Assembly: GCA_937891125.1 (NCBI GenBank)
Contig: CALAEZ010000269.1
Location: forward strand, 1 to 11,951
Direction of reading: 5' to 3'
Length of the DNA: 11,951 nt
Source: an uncultured Treponema sp.
GTDB lineage: Bacteria; Spirochaetota; Spirochaetia; Treponematales; Treponemataceae
Positions 1 through 5,530 of the stretch are shown one piece after another (position 1 is the first letter of the stretch; every line of letters begins with the position of its first letter). Position numbers and translations under genes: made by a program. The notes under the pieces were generated by a model. That model did no database searches, was not told where the DNA came from, and saw only the letters and a program-made list of their open reading frames with translations.

Positions 1-23
1 CATGCGCATTTTAGCGACAACAG

Positions 24-71
24 TTTTTTTTGCGGTTTTTACACATTTTCTGCGTTTTGTTGCTTTTTTTT
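24..71. promoter_or_regulatory. Phased T-tract (likely curved) DNA upstream of the antiporter promoter
   Basis: Five T-tracts lie at 24-31, 36-40, 46-49, 55-58 and 64-71. Their centres are spaced about 10.5, 9.5, 9 and 11 bases apart, close to one helical turn. Phased A/T tracts are known to bend DNA, and A/T-rich DNA upstream of a -35 can act as an UP element for the RNA polymerase alpha subunit. The tracts end at the -35 of the promoter for the antiporter gene. That the DNA is curved or activates the promoter is inferred. The stretch 1-96 holds no gene that I can support. Confidence 0.5.
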
Positions 72-88
72 GCTGTAGTCGCTACAAT
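60..88 (+). promoter_or_regulatory. Sigma70-like promoter of the antiporter-EIIA gene
   Basis: A -35-like TTGCTT (60-65) is separated by 17 bases from a -10-like TACAAT (83-88). Only 8 bases lie between the -10 and the ATG at 97, so the expected transcription start falls at about 94-96 and the mRNA would be leaderless or nearly so. A short inverted repeat, TGTAG-TCG-CTACA (74-86), overlaps the -10 and could be an operator. All of this is inferred from sequence. Confidence 0.5.
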
Positions 89-96
89 GGCAAGCT

Positions 97-2250
97 ATGA
101 CACGTACTAAACATATTAGTTTTCGATTTTTGATATATGCCCTGTTGTTGCTTTCAGGGGGGCTCGCTTTTTCAGAGGGCGATGTTACATCTCAGATGAC
201 AAATCTTGTTCTTCAGATAGCGGTTATACTCTTTGCAGTACGCATCTGCGGAAAGGCGTCGGAACGCATTGGAATCCCCAGTGTGCTTGGAGAGCTTATT
301 TCTGGCGTCATTATTGGGCCATACGCATTAGGTGGTATTCCACTTCCAGGCTTTCCCCATGGTTTTTTTCCGCTCAACAGTGCTGATTTAGCTGTTTCTC
401 CCGAATTGTATGGCTTTTCTACAATTGCTTCGATTATTTTGCTTTTTGCAAGCGGACTAGAAACCGATTTTGCCCTTTTCCTGCGCTACTCGATTACAGG
501 AAGTATTGTAGGCTTAGGTGGCGTTATTTTTTCATTTGTGTTCGGAGCATTAGCGGGCGTACTGTTAATGGGAAAAAGCTTTTCAGATCCGCTTTGCCTT
601 TTTTTGGGCATTATGTCTACAGCAACCTCTGTTGGCATAACTGCACGAATCCTTTCTACGCAAAAGAAAATGGATTCTCCCGAGGGCGTTACTATTCTCG
701 CCGCCGCAGTATTCGATGACGTGCTCGGTATTGTGCTTCTTGCTGTTGTACTGGGAATCGTTTCTGCAATCCAGGGAGGCGGTAGCATAAGCGCAGGTTC
801 AATATGGCTTATTGCAGCAGGTGCCTTCGGTATCTGGCTTGGGTTTACCGCACTCGGTCTTATTTTTTCAAAAAAAATCGCAAGCTTTTTAAAGCTATTT
901 AAGCACAGCTGGGATTTTTCAATCTGTGCGCTCGGTCTTGCGCTTTTACTGTCAGGTTTTTTTGAAAAGCAAGGGCTTGCAATGATTATTGGCGCCTATG
1001 TTACCGGACTTTCGCTTTCGGGCACTGATATTGCAAACGTTGTTCAGGAACGGATATACGGTCTATATGAATTTTTTGTTCCACTCTTTTTTGCTGTCAT
1101 GGGCATGATGGTAAATGTACGCGCGCTTTTTAATACCGAAGTGCTCACCTTTGGTATTGCGTATACCATTCTTGCCGTACTGTCTAAGGTGCTCGGCTGT
1201 GGCATTCCAACGCTTGCGCTCGGATTTAACGTTCGTGGCGCATTAAGAATCGGTAGTGGAATGGTTCCGCGTGGTGAGGTTGCGCTTATTATTGCGGGCA
1301 TTGGGCTAACCGCAGGAATCTTAGATGAGCAGATGTTTGGTGTCGTTATTATGATGACGCTTCTGACAACGCTTGTAGCGCCGCCACTTTTGACCGCTTC
1401 CCTTAAGATGAATGGTCGCGGAACCCGTAAAGAAACAAAGGTGGGCGACAGCGAAACCATTACGTGGGATTTTGGAAACCCTGAAATTGCAGGTATTGTA
1501 AATCATGGCTTTTTGAGAGATTTACGCAGTGAGGGATTTTTCGTACAAAGTCTGAATATGGACGAAGGCATTAGCCATGCACGCAAGGACGATATTTCAA
1601 TCTCTATAACCAAAAAAGAAAATGAAATTGAAATTGAGGCAACCGCAGAGGATGCAGGCTTTATCAAAACCACTATGTATGAAAACGTATTACGCTTAAA
1701 TGACGTCATGCAGGATCTAAAGGAAGCAAGCGACCCACTGCAGCTGAAAAGAGAATCGTTTGATGGCTTTGCTCGCACAAGCTCGCTCCATCCTGATAAG
1801 CAGCTGGTAAAAAAAGTGAAGGCACGTGCAATTACCGTAGATTTACAGGGAAGCTCAAAAGAAGAAATCTTAAAAGAGCTTGTTCAGCTGTTAGCAAACA
1901 CAGGACATGTAACAGACTTCCAGCAAGTGCTCCATGATGTAAGTGAGCGCGAAAAAGTTATGAGCACTGGTATGCAAAATGGTATTGCACTTCCTCATGC
2001 AAAAACGGATGGAGTAGATAGTCTCTGCTGTGCAATCGGTATAAAAAAAGGTGGTGCCGATTTTGGAGCTATGGATGGAAAACCATCGAACCTTTTCATT
2101 ATGGTAGCATCCCCCAAGAGTACCAATTCCCCGCATTTACAGTTTTTGGCGTTTATCACAGGAAAACTGAAAAACGAGGACACGCGCAAAAACATTGTAG
2201 ACGCACCTGATGCGGCTGCCATTAAGGAAATCATCTCGAACGCAGAATAG
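97..2250 (+). CDS. CPA2-family cation:proton antiporter with C-terminal PTS EIIA domain
   Basis: This 717-residue integral membrane protein probably exchanges Na+ or K+ for H+ across the inner membrane. Residues about 34-435 form the hydrophobic CPA2/KefB-like exchanger core. It contains the SGLE motif near residue 120, an adjacent Asp pair D207-D208 of the kind used for ion and proton binding, and the conserved PRGE segment at 391-394. Residues about 445-560 are a soluble region I do not recognise. Residues about 570-717 form a fructose/PtsN-type EIIA domain; the GIALPHAK motif puts the phosphorylatable histidine at H634. Phosphorylation by HPr or NPr could couple ion exchange to PTS status (inferred). 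Before the core lies an extra hydrophobic N-terminus (about residues 9-27) that resembles a signal peptide. The ATG at 97 has no Shine-Dalgarno, but a promoter ends 8 bases upstream. An alternative start is the ATG at 196, where family alignments would usually begin. The exact ion is unknown. Confidence 0.88.
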   Translation: MTRTKHISFRFLIYALLLLSGGLAFSEGDVTSQMTNLVLQIAVILFAVRICGKASERIGIPSVLGELISGVIIGPYALGGIPLPGFPHGFFPLNSADLAVSPELYGFSTIASIILLFASGLETDFALFLRYSITGSIVGLGGVIFSFVFGALAGVLLMGKSFSDPLCLFLGIMSTATSVGITARILSTQKKMDSPEGVTILAAAVFDDVLGIVLLAVVLGIVSAIQGGGSISAGSIWLIAAGAFGIWLGFTALGLIFSKKIASFLKLFKHSWDFSICALGLALLLSGFFEKQGLAMIIGAYVTGLSLSGTDIANVVQERIYGLYEFFVPLFFAVMGMMVNVRALFNTEVLTFGIAYTILAVLSKVLGCGIPTLALGFNVRGALRIGSGMVPRGEVALIIAGIGLTAGILDEQMFGVVIMMTLLTTLVAPPLLTASLKMNGRGTRKETKVGDSETITWDFGNPEIAGIVNHGFLRDLRSEGFFVQSLNMDEGISHARKDDISISITKKENEIEIEATAEDAGFIKTTMYENVLRLNDVMQDLKEASDPLQLKRESFDGFARTSSLHPDKQLVKKVKARAITVDLQGSSKEEILKELVQLLANTGHVTDFQQVLHDVSEREKVMSTGMQNGIALPHAKTDGVDSLCCAIGIKKGGADFGAMDGKPSNLFIMVASPKSTNSPHLQFLAFITGKLKNEDTRKNIVDAPDAAAIKEIISNAE

Positions 2251-2337
2251 GTGCATTTGTTTCCAAGGGTGCGACTGTTAAGAAACCGTTGATTAACTAG
2301 AGGAATAATCGAAGATTCTGATTTTCGCTGCACCTAT
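2247..2337 (+). other. Possible structured RNA between the antiporter gene and tyrS
   Basis: A perfect 9-base inverted repeat, ATAGGTGCA (2247-2255) and TGCACCTAT (2329-2337), brackets the intergenic region. The first copy overlaps the TAG stop of the antiporter gene. Smaller complementary pairs lie inside: TTCC with GGAA, GTTAA with TTAAC, and a CGAAG/TTTCG hairpin abutting the 3' arm of the outer stem. The layout recalls a tRNA acceptor stem with a T-arm, but the loop lacks the GTTCRANNC consensus and no convincing anticodon arm is seen. It could be a leader element for tyrS, a transcription-end structure, a decayed tRNA, or chance. I do not assign it to a known RNA family. Confidence 0.25.
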
Positions 2338-2356
2338 GGCACAAGAACGCGTTCCT

Positions 2357-2365
2357 TGGTATACT
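2357..2365 (+). promoter_or_regulatory. Extended -10 promoter immediately before tyrS
   Basis: TGG followed by TATACT (2360-2365) forms an extended -10 element (TGn plus hexamer). No good -35 is seen at 16-18 bases upstream, which is usual for extended -10 promoters. The hexamer ends 9 bases before the ATG at 2375, so the predicted transcription start (about 2371-2373) leaves almost no leader. tyrS may also be transcribed by read-through from the antiporter gene, which ends 124 bases before this ATG. Confidence 0.5.
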
Positions 2366-2374
2366 GTCGTCATT

Positions 2375-3619
2375 ATGAATAAAGCGATTGAAACATTACA
2401 GGAACGCGGTTTTTTTAACCAGTGTACTGATTTAGAAGGACTTTCCGCCCTTATGGATAAAGGTCCGGTTACTTTTTATGTTGGCTGTGACCCTACAGGA
2501 GCCAGCTTGCACATTGGTCACATGGTGCCGTTTTTTGCTTTGCGATGGCTTCGCTCATTTGGACACATCGGCATTGCTCTAATTGGCGGTGGAACTGGTC
2601 GCATTGGCGACCCGTCTGGAAAGACAGAAATGCGCAAAATGCTTGACTATGAGCAGATTGACGCAAATGTAGAAAAAATTAAGGCGCAGCTTGACCGCTT
2701 TATTGGCTTTGACGGAAAAACTGCCTATGCTGTAAACAACAAAGACTGGCTTGAACACTTAAATTATATCGACTTTTTGCGCGACATTGGCTCATGCTTT
2801 AGCGTAAACAAAATGCTCACCTTTGAAGAATATCGCCTGCGCTTAGAGCGCGGTCTTTCGTTCCTCGAATTTAACTACCAGCTTTTGCAGGCTTTTGATT
2901 TTTACCAGCTGCACTTAAAATACGGTACGGCTCTTCAAATTGGTGGAGCTGACCAGTGGGGAAACATTACTGCTGGCGTTGACCTTATCCGCAGAAAAAT
3001 GGGCGGCACTACCGAGCTGAATGCAGCTCATCAGGCTTACGGACTTACTTTCCCGCTTATTATGCGCGCTGACGGAAAGAAAATGGGTAAGAGTGAGAAG
3101 GGCGCAATCTTCTTAGACCCGACCCTTACAAGCGTGTATGACTTCTTCCAGTACTGGAGAAACGTGCCGGATGCAGACGTAGAAAAATTCTTTAAGCTCT
3201 TTACGTTCCTTCCGTTAGATGAAATTAGCCAGATTGTTTCTGGAAACATAAATGAAGCAAAAGAGCGTCTTGCTTTTGAAGTTACGAGCGTCATTCACGG
3301 AAAAGAAGAAGCAGAAAAAGCTTTAGCTGGAGCTAAGGCTGCCTTTAGTGGCGAAGGCGACAAGACCCACATGCCGACAGCAGAGCTTTCTGCTTCGCGC
3401 CTAGAAGCGGGGATTGGCGTTATTGACCTTTTTGCAGAATGTAGCCTAGGTGGCTCAAAAAGCGACATTCGCCGCTTAATTCAGCAGGGTGGGGCAGCTG
3501 TAAACGGCAAGGTTATAAGCGACGTAAAGGCAACCGTTACAAAAGCCGACTTAGATGAAAGCGGTGAGTTTGTCTTAAGAGCTGGAAAGAAAAAGTTTGT
3601 GCGCGTTGTAATAAAATAA
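2375..3619 (+). CDS. tyrS: Tyrosine--tRNA ligase
   Basis: Cytoplasmic class I aminoacyl-tRNA synthetase that charges tRNA-Tyr with tyrosine using ATP. The 414-residue product has the Rossmann catalytic domain with the HIGH signature intact (H46-I-G-H49), the family segment GADQWGNI, and a KMSKS-type loop written KMGKS (236-240). The last roughly 70 residues form an S4 RNA-binding domain (SKSDIRRLI, then AVNGKVI). Length and order match bacterial TyrS. I chose the ATG at 2375 because the protein then begins MNKAIETLQERG, as TyrS proteins usually do. The in-frame ATG at 2336 would add 13 residues unlike the family and would lie upstream of the likely -10 element. There is no Shine-Dalgarno before 2375. 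The gene ends at a bidirectional terminator shared with the convergent P83/100 gene. Confidence 0.96.
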   Translation: MNKAIETLQERGFFNQCTDLEGLSALMDKGPVTFYVGCDPTGASLHIGHMVPFFALRWLRSFGHIGIALIGGGTGRIGDPSGKTEMRKMLDYEQIDANVEKIKAQLDRFIGFDGKTAYAVNNKDWLEHLNYIDFLRDIGSCFSVNKMLTFEEYRLRLERGLSFLEFNYQLLQAFDFYQLHLKYGTALQIGGADQWGNITAGVDLIRRKMGGTTELNAAHQAYGLTFPLIMRADGKKMGKSEKGAIFLDPTLTSVYDFFQYWRNVPDADVEKFFKLFTFLPLDEISQIVSGNINEAKERLAFEVTSVIHGKEEAEKALAGAKAAFSGEGDKTHMPTAELSASRLEAGIGVIDLFAECSLGGSKSDIRRLIQQGGAAVNGKVISDVKATVTKADLDESGEFVLRAGKKKFVRVVIK

Positions 3620-3668
3620 CGAGTAGGCGCTATAAAAACACACACGGTTTTTCAAACAGTGATTTTGT

Positions 3669-3705
3669 AAAAAAAAAGCTGTCCACATTTGGACAGCTTT
3701 TTTTT
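3669..3705. terminator. Bidirectional rho-independent terminator between tyrS and P83/100
   Basis: A 7-bp stem, GCTGTCC (3678-3684) and GGACAGC (3691-3697), has a 6-base loop. It is flanked by 9 A on the left and 8 T on the right, so each strand reads as a hairpin followed by a U-tract. It serves tyrS on the plus strand and the P83/100 gene on the minus strand, whose TAA stop (3708-3710) lies 2 bases from the T-run. Confidence 0.93.
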
Positions 3706-3707
3706 GC

Positions 3708-5462
3708 TTATTTTTTAGTTAGATCAGCTGGATTTAGAATAACCGGCTTTCCGTCACTTGCCGTTACCAAAATACCATCGGCTGCAACCGTGATGGGCGT
3801 TGCAGGTTTTACTGCAATCGAACTCTTTAGTCCGCGCTCGAGTGTAGCCGAGAACTTTGCAAGATAAAAACCATTAGCATCCTGCATAACGCAGTAGTAG
3901 CTGCCACCGTTTTCAACAAGCCCTGAAAGCTCGGCAATGCGATCGGAGCTTTCTGCGGTAATTTCCATTTTTTCTTTATCAAGCAAAACAAGCTTTACCG
4001 CACCATTTCCGCTGTTTTCACCTGCAATAGCAATATAGCTGTCACCAGTGTCAAAAAATGCTCTGCCACGCAATGCAACAGGGCTTTCTTTTATAATTTC
4101 GCCCGTCTGCGCGTTCATTTTCACTAAAGCGGTAGTCTGTTCCTGCTCATCAAGCGCTTTTAAGCCAATAAGCGCAGGCGCGTTTTCATTACGCTCATTA
4201 CGTTCAATAACCGACTGTTGATCCTGCGCAATAGCAGCACGTTCTTCTTGTGCTTCATTCCGCTTCTGGTCAGCAGCACTCTGTGCACTGTCAGCATTTT
4301 TCTGAGCGGTATCCGCCTTTGACTGCTGCTCATCTGCAGCCTTTTGCGCGTTTTCAGCATCCTTTTGCGCGCTATCAGCATCCTTTTGCGCACTGTCAGC
4401 GTCTTTTTGTGCGCTTTCAGCATCTTTTTGCGCGTTTTCAGCATCGGCTTTTGCTTTTGCCGCATTCTCTTGTGCCTTTGCAGCAGCTTCCTGCGCCTGT
4501 TTGTCAGCTGGATTTTCAGAAGCAGCCTTTGCACTTGCGTCTGCTTCTGCCTGTTTTTTGCTTGACTCAGCTTGTGCCTCTGCAGCCTTTTTCTTATCTG
4601 CTTCCGCCTTAGCTTTTGCCGCATCTGCTTCCGCCTGCTTCTTATCTGCTTCTGCCTGTGCTTGAGCAGCTTTTTTCTGCTCTTCAGCAGCTTTTGCTTT
4701 TTCTGCATCAGCAGTTTTCTGTGCAGTTTCAGCCTTGCCGTCTGCAGCATCAGCTTCGCGTTCTTTTATATCAACCATCGCTTTACGGCTGTCAATGCCC
4801 ATATCCTCATCTTCTTGCAAAGATTTTACTACTTCGCGGTCGCTGATTGTCGAGGTGTCAACCGTGCTTAATCCGCCAGTAAGATCTGACAGCGGAATGA
4901 CAATCTGCGTTTTTCCTGCCCATTCGCGGTAGGTGAGTGCAATACCTGCCTTGTCTGCAGTCAGATTCTTTGTTACCGCTTCCTTGTATTTTGCGCGGTA
5001 CGCATCTAATTTGCCGCGATACACGGCATTATACACGGTGACAAAGGTTGCTATCGTGTCAGCATCCTGACGGCTGTAATCATACGCAGCTTCAAGATAC
5101 GCACCAATAATGCGCCGAACATTGTTAATGTGGTCAACGCCAGCGCCTGGTCCGATAACAAAAATGTCCGCATCAAGTTTTCCGGTTTCAGTGGGATCGA
5201 CAGCGTGAATCACATAATAACGCGCGGGCTCTCCACTTGTCGTAGCCTTTTCTGGCGCACGATGAATGGGAGGCGCAAGGCGTGTTCCGATAGCACGGAT
5301 TTCTTCGTTTGTATTGATGACGTCATACGGACCGGCATAATTTTCAAAGACAACCGTATCCATATCAGCGCTTTGAAGCTCAGATTTGTTAACCTCAAGA
5401 GAAAATGCAGCAGTTCCTCCGCAAAACAACGCAAGAAACGCAATTACTTTTGCAATTTTCAT
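3708..5462 (-). CDS. P83/100 family spirochaetal antigen, secreted coiled-coil protein
   Basis: This 584-residue exported protein resembles the P83/100 antigens of Borrelia and Treponema, whose molecular role is unknown. Residues 1 to about 20 are a Sec signal peptide with no lipobox cysteine. Residues about 21-230 are a globular N-terminal domain. Residues about 232-424 are an Ala/Lys/Gln/Glu/Asp-rich coiled coil, within which five 7-residue repeats (about 338-372, type ADSAQKD) are encoded by 21-bp tandem DNA repeats. Residues about 430-584 are a beta-rich C-terminal domain with propeller-like segments. The start is firm: GGAGG (5471-5475) lies 8 bases upstream of the ATG, and an extended -10 lies further up. 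The rod resembles TolA domain II in composition, but the rest of the protein does not look like TolA. It is the last gene of the minus-strand cluster and ends at a strong terminator. It is probably periplasmic or surface-associated (inferred). Confidence 0.88.
   Translation of the reverse strand: MKIAKVIAFLALFCGGTAAFSLEVNKSELQSADMDTVVFENYAGPYDVINTNEEIRAIGTRLAPPIHRAPEKATTSGEPARYYVIHAVDPTETGKLDADIFVIGPGAGVDHINNVRRIIGAYLEAAYDYSRQDADTIATFVTVYNAVYRGKLDAYRAKYKEAVTKNLTADKAGIALTYREWAGKTQIVIPLSDLTGGLSTVDTSTISDREVVKSLQEDEDMGIDSRKAMVDIKEREADAADGKAETAQKTADAEKAKAAEEQKKAAQAQAEADKKQAEADAAKAKAEADKKKAAEAQAESSKKQAEADASAKAASENPADKQAQEAAAKAQENAAKAKADAENAQKDAESAQKDADSAQKDADSAQKDAENAQKAADEQQSKADTAQKNADSAQSAADQKRNEAQEERAAIAQDQQSVIERNERNENAPALIGLKALDEQEQTTALVKMNAQTGEIIKESPVALRGRAFFDTGDSYIAIAGENSGNGAVKLVLLDKEKMEITAESSDRIAELSGLVENGGSYYCVMQDANGFYLAKFSATLERGLKSSIAVKPATPITVAADGILVTASDGKPVILNPADLTKK
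4346..4450 (-). repeat. Five 21-bp tandem repeats inside the P83/100 gene
   Basis: Five consecutive 21-bp units start at 4346, 4367, 4388, 4409 and 4430. The plus-strand consensus is close to GCGCG-TTTCAGCAT-CTTTT, with sequence drift between units. Each encodes one coiled-coil heptad (AENAQKD, AESAQKD or ADSAQKD types) at residues about 338-372. Because 21 is a multiple of three, slipped-strand gain or loss of a unit would change rod length without shifting frame. More degenerate copies of the same pattern flank the array on both sides. Confidence 0.85.
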
Positions 5463-5470
5463 GGAAAAAT

Positions 5471-5475
5471 CCTCC
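5471..5475 (-). promoter_or_regulatory. Shine-Dalgarno site of the P83/100 gene
   Basis: A full GGAGG on the minus strand (CCTCC on the plus strand) lies 8 bases before the ATG ending at 5462. It fixes the start codon and contrasts with the SD-less starts of four other genes in the window. Confidence 0.85.
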
Positions 5476-5486
5476 GTTTTTTACTC

Positions 5487-5512
5487 GCCTGTTAGCCTTC
5501 TTTAAGCAGGCT
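5487..5512 (-). promoter_or_regulatory. Leader RNA with two mutually exclusive hairpins before P83/100
   Basis: Read on the minus strand, AGCCT (5512-5508) can pair with AGGCT (5498-5494) across a 9-base loop. Overlapping GCCTG (5511-5507) can instead pair with CAGGC (5491-5487) across a 15-base loop. Both use the same 5' arm, so only one can form. The predicted transcription start is about 5512, putting the hairpin at the very 5' end of the transcript, where it could affect stability. No U-tract follows, so it is not a terminator for the gene upstream. The regulatory role is inferred. Confidence 0.35.
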
Positions 5513-5518
5513 GTTATT

Positions 5519-5527
5519 ACTATACCA
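5519..5527 (-). promoter_or_regulatory. Extended -10 promoter of the P83/100 gene
   Basis: On the minus strand TGG precedes TATAGT (5524-5519), an extended -10. The 17-base-spaced -35 candidate, TAGATT (5547-5542), is weak and lies inside the end of the upstream propeller gene. The predicted transcript starts near 5512 and has a leader of about 50 bases with a GGAGG site. This promoter would let P83/100 be expressed apart from the upstream genes, though read-through is also possible. Confidence 0.45.
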
Positions 5528-5530
5528 CAC

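Noticed and set aside
1..9. Start of a divergent gene leaving the left edge (minus-strand ATGs at 7-9 and 1-3)
   Set aside because: Only three codons at most are visible and there is no clear ribosome binding site or well-placed promoter, so it cannot be supported.
2250..2335. A tRNA gene with GGTGCA/TGCACC acceptor stem
   Set aside because: There is no GTTCRANNC T-loop, no convincing anticodon stem-loop, and the acceptor stem has a mismatch at its seventh pair. Kept only as a weak structured-RNA candidate.
2336..2374. Earlier ATG for tyrS giving 13 extra residues
   Set aside because: The added residues do not look like a TyrS N-terminus, the likely extended -10 lies between the two ATGs, and there is no ribosome binding site upstream of 2336.
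4160..4750. 196-residue Lys/Arg/Leu-rich open frame on the minus strand, and several plus-strand frames, across the P83/100 repeats
   Set aside because: These are shadow frames created by the biased, repetitive coding sequence of P83/100; they have no ribosome binding sites and no protein-like composition.
3708..5462. TolA as the identity of the Ala/Lys-rich protein
   Set aside because: Similarity is limited to low-complexity helix composition. The N-terminal signal peptide, N-terminal globular domain and beta-rich C-terminus fit P83/100 and not TolA.
5483..5512. Terminator between the propeller gene and P83/100
   Set aside because: The hairpins are short, have alternative pairings and are not followed by a U-tract on the minus strand.
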